The notes under the pieces: generated by a model
The model's input: the letters and a program-made list of their open reading frames with translations, nothing else
What the model was told of the DNA's origin: nothing
Databases searched by the model: none
Program-made: the position numbers and the translations under genes
Source of the DNA: Enterococcus_E cecorum_C
GTDB taxonomy: Bacteria; Bacillota; Bacilli; Lactobacillales; Enterococcaceae
Direction of reading: 5' to 3'
Length of the DNA: 64,000 bases
Assembly: GCF_052119425.1 (NCBI RefSeq)
Contig: NZ_JBQKFH010000006.1
Coordinates: 15,249-79,248, forward strand
In this document: in pieces, positions 1 to 7,123 of the stretch
Numbering within the stretch: the first letter of the stretch is position 1
Layout of the letters: every line of letters begins with the position of its first letter

Positions 1-768
1 ACCAACCTTAATAACGAATAGAATCAATAATTGATAAATAATACTACCAATCACAATGGCTATTAAACGTTCAAATAAAGTTAAATTTCCATATAATACT
101 TCACCAATGATAATCGAAGCCAAACCAATAACGATTACCCCTACCCCTTTAGAAACATCTGCATAACCATCGTGTTGCGCAATTAAGGCTCCAGATAAAG
201 CAATCACGCCATTAGACAAAACTAAACCTAAAATTTTCATCGCATCTGTATGGATTCCTAATGATTTGGCCATCGTTTCATTATCACCCGTCGCAATATA
301 GGCTTGTCCTAAATGGGTATCAAAGAAGAAATATAATAATGCAACGATAATTGCAACAATGATGAAGCCCATAAAAACAATATCAAAATAATCTGGAAGA
401 GGCATCTTATTAAAAAAGTCAAAAAGTCGCTGTTGGTGCAATAATGAAAGGTTTGGGGACTGCATCACAAATAGCATTACAGAATTTAGCCCAGACATGA
501 CTAAAATTCCTGCTAAAATAACCGGTATTTTGCCTTTCGTATAAAGCAAGCCCGTCACTAGCCCAGCCCCCATTCCAGCTAAAATTCCTAATAGAGTCGC
601 TAATATTGGGGAAATCCCATGCGTAATTGCTGTAACACAGACTGCCCCACCCAAAGGAAATGAACCTTCTGTCGTCATATCCGGGAAATTTAAAATACGA
701 TAAGTCATAAAGATACCTAGACCAAGGACACTCCATAAAAGCCCTTGACCAATTGCTGAAATAATCAT
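1..768 (-). CDS. trpY: ABC transporter permease, TrpY-like (3' end beyond window)
   Basis: Integral membrane permease of a TrpXYZ-type importer (COG4120-like), predicted to carry an amino acid, probably tryptophan, across the cytoplasmic membrane. The frame opens with ATG at 768 behind the strong SD TTGGAGG and stays open for 256 codons to the window edge, so the C-terminus and the ATPase gene are not visible. The translation begins MIISAIGQGLLWSVLG, contains the family-like stretch TYRILNFPDMTTEGSFPLGG, and is almost wholly hydrophobic with short loops. It lies 84 bp downstream of the binding-protein gene on the same strand, with a hairpin between them. Substrate is inferred from the Trp-codon leader upstream, not from the permease itself. 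Confidence 0.85.
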   Translation of the reverse strand, partial: MIISAIGQGLLWSVLGLGIFMTYRILNFPDMTTEGSFPLGGAVCVTAITHGISPILATLLGILAGMGAGLVTGLLYTKGKIPVILAGILVMSGLNSVMLFVMQSPNLSLLHQQRLFDFFNKMPLPDYFDIVFMGFIIVAIIVALLYFFFDTHLGQAYIATGDNETMAKSLGIHTDAMKILGLVLSNGVIALSGALIAQHDGYADVSKGVGVIVIGLASIIIGEVLYGNLTLFERLIAIVIGSIIYQLLILFVIKVG

Positions 769-807
769 TTTAACCTCCAAGCGTTATCATCAAAAAAATT
801 TAAAATA

Positions 808-840
808 AGTGAAATAAGTCCAAGTCAGACCTATTTCACT
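808..840 (-). terminator. Hairpin between binding-protein and permease genes (partial terminator)
   Basis: The 13-nt arms at 808-820 and 828-840 pair with one G-U and a 7-nt loop. On the minus strand the hairpin follows the binding-protein stop and is trailed by an interrupted U-rich run. It could be a leaky terminator or a stabiliser that keeps binding protein in excess over permease, a common arrangement in ABC importer operons. Confidence 0.55.
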
Positions 841-852
841 ATATCATGTTTA

Positions 853-1866
853 TTATTTATTGCCTACAATTTGTGCCTCTTTTTTCAGATTATCTGGAAT
901 TTGAATACCTAAAAATTCGGCTTGTTTTTCATTCAAGACGGTCACACCATCTTTAAAGGTATAGACTGGGGTTACAGAAGGATCAGCACCTTTTAGAATC
1001 TGCACGACCATTTGTCCTGTTTTCTTACCTAAAGTATATTGATCAATCCCCACAGTTGCTAAACCACCTTGTTCAACCATCGTATCTACTGAAGTAATAA
1101 TTGGTGTTTTAGATTTATTTGCTTCTCCAACGACTGCTTGCATCGCATTGGCAATCGTATTATCAAGAGGAATATAAATAAAATCAACATTTTGGCTCAT
1201 CACTTGAACGGTTTGCGCAATTTCATTGGTTGAAGCAACTGGATATTCTTTCACTGCCATCCCAAGTGATTCCGCTGTTTTGCTAGCTTCATTCACTTGA
1301 TATTTTGAATTGACTTCTGTTGATGAATAAAGCATCCCTACTGTTTTTGCATTTGGCAATAATTCTTTACCTAATTTAATTTGAGAAGCGACTGGTGGTT
1401 GGTCAGATACTCCAGTAACATTTCCTCCAGGATTGTCTAAACTAGCCACTAATTTTGCCCCTACAGGATCAGTAACTGCCCCTAAAACAATTGGAATATC
1501 TTTAGTCGTATTCGCTAAACTTTGGGCAGCTGGTGTCGCAACCCCAACCAATACATCGGCTTTTTTGTCGACTAACTGTTGACTCATAGTCGCTAATTTA
1601 CTTTGATCGGCTTGACCATTTTGAAAGACAATCTTTAAATTCTTACCTTCTTGATAGCCTGCTTCTTTTAAGGCGTCTTTTACCCCCTTAGTAATTGTAT
1701 CTAAAGCTGGATGTGAAACAAACTGTAAAATACCGACTGTTTGCACCTTATCCTCAGCTTTTTTTGTCGTTTTTGCTGGCGTATTCATTGTTTGATAGAT
1801 AAAAAAGCCAATCACAACTGCTAAAATAACAATGACACTAGCGATTAATCCCTTATTTTTCATCAT
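853..1866 (-). CDS. trpX: ABC transporter substrate-binding protein, TrpX-like
   Basis: Extracytoplasmic binding protein of the COG2984 (DUF534) family, 337 residues, normal length. The N-terminus MMKNKGLIASVIVILAVV is a single hydrophobic segment with no lipobox cysteine, so it is probably a signal anchor or non-lipoprotein signal peptide. The mature part has typical family stretches such as LQFVSHPALDTITKG, DKKADVLVGVATPAAQSLA and GGLATVGIDQYTLGKKTG. Two adjacent ATG codons (1866 and 1863) follow the SD AGGAGAA; either could be used. The gene is first in the operon, behind a leader with tandem Trp codons, which points to tryptophan as ligand. Relatives also bind other amino acids or nucleosides, so the ligand is an inference. 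Confidence 0.85.
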   Translation of the reverse strand: MMKNKGLIASVIVILAVVIGFFIYQTMNTPAKTTKKAEDKVQTVGILQFVSHPALDTITKGVKDALKEAGYQEGKNLKIVFQNGQADQSKLATMSQQLVDKKADVLVGVATPAAQSLANTTKDIPIVLGAVTDPVGAKLVASLDNPGGNVTGVSDQPPVASQIKLGKELLPNAKTVGMLYSSTEVNSKYQVNEASKTAESLGMAVKEYPVASTNEIAQTVQVMSQNVDFIYIPLDNTIANAMQAVVGEANKSKTPIITSVDTMVEQGGLATVGIDQYTLGKKTGQMVVQILKGADPSVTPVYTFKDGVTVLNEKQAEFLGIQIPDNLKKEAQIVGNK

Positions 1867-1900
1867 TCATTTCTCCTAACTCATTTAAAATTCATCTTTT

Positions 1901-1936
1901 AAAAAATAAAAAAGCAACCTCCTAATTGGAAATTGC
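1901..1936 (-). terminator. Second intrinsic terminator in the trp leader
   Basis: Arms 1936-1928 and 1922-1914 form a 9-bp stem (two G-U pairs) with loop AATTA, followed by T6-A-T6 at 1913-1901. It lies between the attenuator terminator and the trpX SD. The 5' arm can alternatively pair with 1985-1972, so it may itself be conditional. Confidence 0.65.
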
Positions 1937-1938
1937 CT

Positions 1939-1972
1939 AAACAAAAACCGCATAGGATCGACATCTATGCGG
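1939..1972 (-). terminator. Attenuator terminator of the trp leader (segments 4:5)
   Basis: CCGCATAG (1972-1965) pairs perfectly with CTATGCGG (1955-1948) around a 9-nt loop and is followed by TTTTTGTTT. This is a canonical intrinsic terminator upstream of trpX. Its 5' arm can instead pair with 1999-1989 (segment 3), which would abolish the terminator. Confidence 0.8.
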
Positions 1973-2058
1973 GCAAATTCAATTATAACCGGCATAGATA
2001 CAAACTTTTTCGTTCATTAAAAAGATTGTATCTATGGAATTGTCCTCAATACAATCTT
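1963..2058 (-). promoter_or_regulatory. Ribosome-mediated attenuator: alternative stems 1:2, 2:3, 3:4
   Basis: Segment 1 (2058-2049, AAGATTGTAT) pairs with segment 2 (2031-2022). Segment 2 extended (2036-2019) pairs with segment 3 (2010-1993) over 18 positions with a single mismatch and an 8-nt loop. The end of segment 3 (1999-1989) pairs with segment 4 (1973-1963) in 10 of 11 positions. Segment 4 is also the 5' arm of the terminator. A ribosome stalled at the first Trp codon leaves segment 1 free, giving 1:2 and 3:4 (read-through). A ribosome at the leader stop covers segment 1, giving 2:3 and 4:5 (termination). This is the logic of enteric trp attenuation. Pairings are seen directly; function is inferred. 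Confidence 0.75.
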
Positions 2059-2113
2059 ATCTACGCCAAAAACGCCATGCTTTGTATGCTGTGTTTTGCT
2101 TTGATAATTTCAT
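2057..2113 (-). CDS. Trp-rich leader peptide of the trpXY operon
   Basis: An 18-codon frame, MKLSKQNTAYKAWRFWRR, starts with ATG at 2113 and stops with TAA at 2059-2057. A near-consensus SD (AGGAGG) sits 7 nt upstream. Trp codons are at positions 13 and 16, near the end of the peptide and just ahead of the first attenuator arm, where they would time ribosome position. The length, strong SD, paired regulatory codons and following alternative stems match leader peptides of amino-acid operons. The peptide itself probably has no other job. It is too short to be found by ordinary gene callers. Confidence 0.75.
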   Translation of the reverse strand: MKLSKQNTAYKAWRFWRR

Positions 2114-2142
2114 AATGACGACCTCCTGTATTTGATGGTTCT

Positions 2143-2171
2143 AATATACAAAAATATTTAGGACTCGTCAA
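2143..2171 (-). promoter_or_regulatory. Promoter of the trp leader/trpXY operon
   Basis: TTGACG (2171-2166) and TATATT (2148-2143) are separated by exactly 17 bp on the minus strand. The start of transcription would fall near 2136, about 23 nt before the leader-peptide ATG. Confidence 0.75.
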
Positions 2172-2247
2172 TAAAAAAATGAAAACTTTTTAATCTTTTT
2201 CTATTAGTTGACATAATACATATACATATAAAAGACATAGATTTTAT

Positions 2248-2276
2248 TTTATTTTTACTGAAAACTTAGCTATAAT
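2248..2276 (+). promoter_or_regulatory. Possible promoter of rqcH
   Basis: A consensus -10 TATAAT lies at 2271-2276, 35 bp before the ATG; the -35 region at 17-bp spacing (TTTATT) is weak. A TTGACA at 2208-2213 has no -10 at proper distance. Confidence 0.4.
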
Positions 2277-2310
2277 AAGAAAAGTAATCTGAAAGAAACG
2301 AGGAAAGTAT

Positions 2311-4014
2311 ATGTCATTTGATGGAATCTTTACCCATTTAATGGTTGATGAATTAAATCAACAACTAAGTGGTGGTCGAATCAGTAAAATTCATCAACCC
2401 TATGAAAATGAAATTATCTTAACTATCCGGTCACAAGGAAAAAATCATAAATTATTAATCTCTGCACATCCAAGTTATGCACGTATCCAATTAACACAAA
2501 CCCCTTATGTTAATCCAGATACACCACCAAATTTTATTATGATGCTTAGAAAATATTTGGACGGTGCCATTTTAGATTTTCTAGAACAAATCGACAATGA
2601 CCGGGTTGTGCATTTTCATATCAAAAAGCGCGATGAACTCGGAGATATGCAAGAAATTATTTTGATTGTGGAACTGATGGGCAGACATAGTACGATTTGC
2701 TTAGTGAACAAACAAACAGGTAAAATTTTAGATGCTATTAAACATATCGGCAGCTCACAAAATAGTTATCGCCAATTACTTCCCGGTGTCGAATATGTCC
2801 ATCCACCAAAGCAAACAGCAGCTAATCCATTTACCATCGATAAAGTACAGCTATTTGAATTACTCTCACAAACCAATGAATTAACTGCCAAATACTTGCA
2901 ACAAAAATTTCAAGGGCTTGGAAAAGATACGGCAAATGAGTTAATTTATCGTTTGCAACAACATCCAAACGATAAAATCCAAGTTTGGCAAACATTCTTT
3001 CAAGAGTTAAAACAAATTCAGCCTACTTTAACACGTATCAATCAAAAAGAATTTTTTAGTCCAATCAATTATACTTACCAAACAAACAAAGCTGAAGAAA
3101 TTCAGGAATTTAATACCTTAAGCGAATTACTTGAAGCCTTTTACCATGATAAAGCCCAACGAGATCGCGTACGCCAGCAAGGGAATGAATTAATCAAAAA
3201 AGTGGAAAATGAGTTAAGTCGCAATCAAACCAAGCTCAAAAAGCGTGAACAAACATTAGCAGAATCCGAAAATGCTGAGATTTTAAGACAAAAAGGCGAA
3301 TTACTCACTACCTTCATGTCACAAGTACCCAAAGGAGCTGAAAAAGTAACTTTGGATAATTATTACGAAAATAACCAGCCATTAACAATCGCTTTAAATC
3401 CAGCCTTATCTGCTAATCAAAATGCGCAAAAATATTTTCAACGCTATCAAAAATTGCGCAATGCAGTCAAATTAATTCACGAACAAATTGATGAAGCAAA
3501 AGCCGAAATCGATTATCTTGAATCTGTTCTAGCACAATTAGAACTAGCTGAACCAACTGAATTACAGGGAATTCGTGAAGAACTAGTCAGTCAAGGCTAT
3601 TTAAAAAACAAACAAATCAAAGGAAGTAAAAAAGCAACACCAAGTAAACCAGATAGCTATCAAACATCAAGTGGGATCGAAATATTAGTCGGTAAAAATA
3701 ATTTACAAAATGATCAATTAACCTTAAAGCAAGCTAGAAAAACGGATTACTGGTTCCATACCAAAGATATACCTGGATCACATGTCATTTTAAAAACGGA
3801 CCAACCAAGTGATCAAGATATCTTAGAAGCAAGTGAACTAGCTGCCTACTTCTCAAAATATCGCTATTCAGCCCAAGTGTCTGTCGATTGTGTACAAGTC
3901 AAATATATCAAGAAACCAAATGGTGCAAAACCGGGCTTTGTCATCTACACTAATCAAACGACTAACTTTGTCACACCTAAAGCTGATGTTATCGAACGTT
4001 TAAGAAAACAATAA
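2311..4014 (+). CDS. rqcH: RqcH/NFACT-family ribosome quality control protein (Fbp68/FbpA-like)
   Basis: Cytoplasmic NFACT protein, 567 residues, normal length. In Bacillus the family member RqcH binds obstructed 50S subunits carrying peptidyl-tRNA and directs addition of C-terminal alanine tails; older annotations call it fibronectin-binding protein. The NFACT-N domain occupies roughly residues 1-270 (start MSFDGIFTHLMVDELNQQL, then LMGRHSTICLV). A coiled-coil stretch at about 275-420 contains many Lys/Glu/Gln. The NFACT-R domain at about 445-560 shows YWFHTKDIPGSHVIL. It starts at ATG 2311 after GAGGAAAG, stands alone, and ends in a bidirectional terminator. The surface-adhesin role claimed for relatives cannot be judged here; no signal peptide is present. 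Confidence 0.93.
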   Translation: MSFDGIFTHLMVDELNQQLSGGRISKIHQPYENEIILTIRSQGKNHKLLISAHPSYARIQLTQTPYVNPDTPPNFIMMLRKYLDGAILDFLEQIDNDRVVHFHIKKRDELGDMQEIILIVELMGRHSTICLVNKQTGKILDAIKHIGSSQNSYRQLLPGVEYVHPPKQTAANPFTIDKVQLFELLSQTNELTAKYLQQKFQGLGKDTANELIYRLQQHPNDKIQVWQTFFQELKQIQPTLTRINQKEFFSPINYTYQTNKAEEIQEFNTLSELLEAFYHDKAQRDRVRQQGNELIKKVENELSRNQTKLKKREQTLAESENAEILRQKGELLTTFMSQVPKGAEKVTLDNYYENNQPLTIALNPALSANQNAQKYFQRYQKLRNAVKLIHEQIDEAKAEIDYLESVLAQLELAEPTELQGIREELVSQGYLKNKQIKGSKKATPSKPDSYQTSSGIEILVGKNNLQNDQLTLKQARKTDYWFHTKDIPGSHVILKTDQPSDQDILEASELAAYFSKYRYSAQVSVDCVQVKYIKKPNGAKPGFVIYTNQTTNFVTPKADVIERLRKQ

Positions 4015-4015
4015 A

Positions 4016-4058
4016 GAAAAAAACGTTATCTTTCCGAATAGGTCAGATAACGTTTTTG
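4016..4058. terminator. Bidirectional terminator between rqcH and carbonic anhydrase
   Basis: AACGTTATCT (4022-4031) pairs with AGATAACGTT (4045-4054), flanked by A-rich and T-rich runs on opposite sides, so it can serve both convergent genes. Confidence 0.8.
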
Positions 4059-4757
4059 TTATTCTTCGTGATAATAAATCAAGCGTCCTTTTCTCTTCTG
4101 TAAGGGCCGATTATTTTTAAGAAGTAGCTCATTTTTAAACATTTTAATAAGTTCACTATTCATTTGTCCTACTTCATCAAAAACAAACCACTGAATCGGT
4201 CCTACAGTAGGCGGTGTTGTTAATGAACCGACATAGTGATAAAAACTTTTTTGATTTGGTAAAAAGATATCCGGATTAAACCACTGAATATGATGATCAA
4301 AATCCCAAATTTCATCTCCATAATCGTGACAGATGTGATTGGACATAAAGACAGTTTCAAATAAGATGCCCACAACCAGATTCACTTGTTTTTTACTTGT
4401 ATGCACCAAATGAAATTCTAAAGGGGCTTGAATTTCATCTAATACATGTTCACTAGGCATATGAAAATGAATATCTGTTAAAAAATATTTTTCACCATGA
4501 TAAACCAAATGCGAAAGTTGATCAAAAGGAACAAAGTGAATGGTATTTTTGAATTCCTTCTCTGTAAATTTTTGTTTCTGATAAAAGAATTGAATCTTCT
4601 CTGATGTTGGAATCGCTATTGTTTCTTGCTTTTTTAAATGAATCGGAGACTGATAGGCAAATTCCGCTCCTTTTTTAAATCTATCGCACAATAAATGCCA
4701 ACATTCTGGTCCAGTATTCCCACTATAATCCCAATAAACATCTAAATTTTGATGCAT
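4059..4757 (-). CDS. Alpha-class carbonic anhydrase
   Basis: Zinc enzyme that interconverts CO2 and bicarbonate. Family signatures are clear: WDYSGNTGPECW near the N-terminus, QSPIH, the zinc-ligand block DIHFHMPSEH, the third His in EFHLVH, and the C-terminal YVGSLTTPPTVGPIQW. No signal peptide is visible, whereas many bacterial alpha enzymes are exported, so this one is probably cytoplasmic. The frame also has an upstream GTG (4766), but the SD AAAGGA sits too close to it, so ATG 4757 is preferred; neither spacing is ideal. The gene follows the pyr operon terminator on the same strand. Bicarbonate is a substrate of carbamoyl-phosphate synthase, so read-through from the pyr operon would make biological sense, but that is inference. 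Confidence 0.9.
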   Translation of the reverse strand: MHQNLDVYWDYSGNTGPECWHLLCDRFKKGAEFAYQSPIHLKKQETIAIPTSEKIQFFYQKQKFTEKEFKNTIHFVPFDQLSHLVYHGEKYFLTDIHFHMPSEHVLDEIQAPLEFHLVHTSKKQVNLVVGILFETVFMSNHICHDYGDEIWDFDHHIQWFNPDIFLPNQKSFYHYVGSLTTPPTVGPIQWFVFDEVGQMNSELIKMFKNELLLKNNRPLQKRKGRLIYYHEE

Positions 4758-4772
4758 CGCTTTCACCGTCCT

Positions 4773-4826
4773 TTATAATAAAAGGCTAATACTCACTTTT
4801 CAATTGATTAAAAGTAAGATTAGCCT
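4773..4826 (-). terminator. Terminator of the pyr operon
   Basis: A long imperfect stem with arms ending in AGGCTAAT (4783-4790) and ATTAGCCT (4819-4826) lies after pyrE and before the carbonic anhydrase gene. The following T tract on the minus strand (TTTATT) is modest, so termination may be partial. Confidence 0.65.
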
Positions 4827-4852
4827 GATATCCTTATATTAACAAAAATGGA

Positions 4853-5488
4853 TTATTTTAACCAATTTTCTGGATCGTGTTTCCAAGCTGTAAGTAAAGC
4901 TAAGTCAGCCTCTGAAATGTAACCTTCTTCAAGAGCAGTTTGAATAAGCGTTGTATAATTGGTCAAGGTAACAAGTGGTAATTTTGCTGTATTAAAATTA
5001 GTCGCTCCTTTGGGTAATTCATAGGTAAAAATAGCTGCTACCCCTAAGACATCAGCTCCTTCTCGTTTGGCTGCCTGACATGCTTCTAGTACACTTCCAC
5101 CTGTAGAAATTAAATCTTCAATTACAACCATTTTTTGACCAGGGGTAATTTGACCTTCAATTTGATTGCCTTTTCCATGATCTTTCGCCTTACTACGGAT
5201 ATACACCATTGGTAAATCTAAAATTTCTGCTACCCAGGCAGCATGCGGGATCCCAGCAGTGGCAGTGCCAGCAATTACTTCGACTTCAGGAAATTGCTTT
5301 TTGATTTTTTCAGCTAACCCCTTGGCGATTAAACGACGAACCTTAGGAAAACTCATCGTTAAACGGTTATCACAATAAATTGGACTCTTAATCCCACTCG
5401 CCCAAGTAAAGGGTTCATTTGGGCTTAAAAATACCGCCTTAATCGCTAATAAATTTTGTGCTACTTGTTGCTCAATTGATAGACTCAT
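4853..5488 (-). CDS. pyrE: Orotate phosphoribosyltransferase
   Basis: Converts orotate plus PRPP to OMP, the fifth step of UMP synthesis, in the cytoplasm. The 211-residue protein has the type I PRTase PRPP loop MVVIEDLISTGGSVLEA and the orotate-site region FTWASGIKSPIYCDNR; IEGQITPGQK forms part of the flexible loop region. Length is normal. It is the last gene of the operon and overlaps the pyrF stop by 4 bp (ATGA), indicating translational coupling. Regulation is through the PyrR attenuator at the operon head. Confidence 0.97.
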   Translation of the reverse strand: MSLSIEQQVAQNLLAIKAVFLSPNEPFTWASGIKSPIYCDNRLTMSFPKVRRLIAKGLAEKIKKQFPEVEVIAGTATAGIPHAAWVAEILDLPMVYIRSKAKDHGKGNQIEGQITPGQKMVVIEDLISTGGSVLEACQAAKREGADVLGVAAIFTYELPKGATNFNTAKLPLVTLTNYTTLIQTALEEGYISEADLALLTAWKHDPENWLK

Positions 5489-6198
5489 TCTTCACCATTC
5501 CATTCTTTTTTAATTGCTTGGTAAGCTTCATAAGGATTCTCAGCTTGGGTAATCGGTCTTCCCACCACGATAAAATTAGCACCATACGCTTTGGCTAAGG
5601 CTGGGGTTACCACACGTTTTTGATCACCAACTTGACTGCCACTTGGACGAATACCAGGTGTTAAGCAGACAAAGTCGTCACTCGTTGCTTGATGGATGGC
5701 ACTAGCTTCCAAGGCTGAACAAACCACTCCTGCTAATCCAGCTTGTTGGCTACATTTGGCATAATTAATCACACTTGCTAATAAATCACCAGGAATTTTT
5801 TGTTCTTGGTTCATCTGTTCTTGGCTAGTAGAAGTTAGCTGCGTAACTGCAATTAACATGGGCACTTTTCCATTGCTTCCTTCCGTTAGTCCTTTTAGTG
5901 CTGCTTGCATCATTTGAATACCACCTGCGGCATGAACATTGGTTAATTTTACGCCAAGTTTAGCGATTCCTTTCATAGCTTTTTCGACCGTGTTAGGAAT
6001 ATCATGTAATTTTAAATCTAAAAAAATATCATGACCTTGTTCTTTTAAAAATTGGACAATCGCTGGGCCTTCTTGATAAAATAATTCCATCCCAATTTTC
6101 ACAAATAGTGATTCGTCTGCAGGGAATTTCGCTAAAAATTGTTCGATTTGCGCTTTTGAAGCAAAATCTAAGGCAATGATAGGTCTATTTTCGTGCAT
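5485..6198 (-). CDS. pyrF: Orotidine-5'-phosphate decarboxylase
   Basis: Decarboxylates OMP to UMP, the final step of the pathway. The 237-residue TIM-barrel protein shows the family motif FLDLKLHDIPNTVEKAM with the catalytic Asp/Lys set, and the phosphate-binding IVVGRPIT near the C-terminus. The start at 6198 lies 14 bp inside the end of pyrD. It is flanked by pyrD and pyrE with overlaps on both sides, consistent with a single coupled transcript. Confidence 0.97.
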   Translation of the reverse strand: MHENRPIIALDFASKAQIEQFLAKFPADESLFVKIGMELFYQEGPAIVQFLKEQGHDIFLDLKLHDIPNTVEKAMKGIAKLGVKLTNVHAAGGIQMMQAALKGLTEGSNGKVPMLIAVTQLTSTSQEQMNQEQKIPGDLLASVINYAKCSQQAGLAGVVCSALEASAIHQATSDDFVCLTPGIRPSGSQVGDQKRVVTPALAKAYGANFIVVGRPITQAENPYEAYQAIKKEWNGEE

Positions 6199-7123
6199 TT
6201 TTCTTTTCCTCTCTCACTTCTTGAATTAATTGGGATAGACTTTCAATTCCTAGTTCATCCATCCGCTTTGGTAAGGCCTCAATTAATTTTGGACAAATAT
6301 AAGGGTCCGTGAAGTTCGCTGTGCCTACCGCTACGGCACTCGCTCCAGCAAGATACATTTCAATGACATCATCGACATGCATCACGCCCCCCATCCCAAT
6401 AATTGGCAAATCAGAAACGCTTGCTACTTGATGGATTAAGCGAATGGCGACTGGTTTAATTGCCGGACCTGATAAGCCACCTGTTTGATTAGCTAAAATT
6501 GGTTTTCGGGTATTTAAATCAATGCGCATCCCTAATAAAGTATTAATCATTGAGAAGCCATCAGCGCCGGCACTTTCAACCGCTTGAGCAATTGGAATGA
6601 TATCCGTAACATTTGGTGAAAGTTTGACATAAATTGGTACACTACTGACCTTTTTAACCGCAGTGACTAAATCAAATATCACTTCAGGATTAGTACCAAA
6701 GGCAATTCCGCCATGTTTGACATTTGGACAAGAAACATTTAACTCGATGGCATGTACATTTTTGGCATCCCCGATTTTACCACAAACCTCGATATAATCT
6801 TCTTTTGTAGAACCAGCAACATTGGCAATAATTGGTAATCGTGGAAATTCTTTTGCTAAATGGGGCAAGATTTCATTCATGACAACTTCTAACCCCGGAT
6901 TTTGTAAACCAATTGCATTCAACATGCCACTTGGTGTTTCTGCCACACGCGGCGTAGGATTGCCAAAACGAGCAACTGGGGTGGTCGCTTTAATCATGAC
7001 TGCCCCGAGCTGTTCAATATCATAATATTTGGCATATTCTTTCCCAAATCCGAAGCAACCAGAAGCGGGCATAATTGGATTTTTCAGATTTAATCCAGGT
7101 AGTTTGACTTGTAATCGATTCAT
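6185..7123 (-). CDS. pyrD: Dihydroorotate dehydrogenase, class 1B catalytic subunit
   Basis: Oxidises dihydroorotate to orotate using FMN. The 312-residue protein has the start LQVKLPGLNLKNPIMPASG, the active-site cysteine of class 1 enzymes in ELNVSCPNVKHGG, and the FMN-phosphate region IIGMGGV...GASAVAVGTA. Class 1B enzymes work as a heterotetramer with PyrK, which is encoded immediately upstream, and pass electrons to NAD+. The start codon overlaps the pyrK stop by one base (7123), again indicating coupling. Confidence 0.97.
   Translation of the reverse strand: MNRLQVKLPGLNLKNPIMPASGCFGFGKEYAKYYDIEQLGAVMIKATTPVARFGNPTPRVAETPSGMLNAIGLQNPGLEVVMNEILPHLAKEFPRLPIIANVAGSTKEDYIEVCGKIGDAKNVHAIELNVSCPNVKHGGIAFGTNPEVIFDLVTAVKKVSSVPIYVKLSPNVTDIIPIAQAVESAGADGFSMINTLLGMRIDLNTRKPILANQTGGLSGPAIKPVAIRLIHQVASVSDLPIIGMGGVMHVDDVIEMYLAGASAVAVGTANFTDPYICPKLIEALPKRMDELGIESLSQLIQEVREEKKNARK

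Noticed and set aside
419..736. Minus-strand open frame of 105 codons
   Set aside because: It is a shifted shadow of the trpY permease frame, which runs from 768 to the window edge.
1933..2115. Open frame on the plus strand across the trp leader (60 codons)
   Set aside because: It is antisense to the leader peptide and attenuator stems, has no SD, and its content is explained by the paired arms.
1867..2180. T-box riboswitch upstream of trpX
   Set aside because: No AGGGTGG/ACCGCG antiterminator core and no specifier-loop layout; a leader peptide with Trp codons explains the region better.
2208..2236. TTGACA as -35 for rqcH
   Set aside because: The nearest -10-like TATAAA is only 13 bp away; TATAAT at 2271 lacks a good partner instead.
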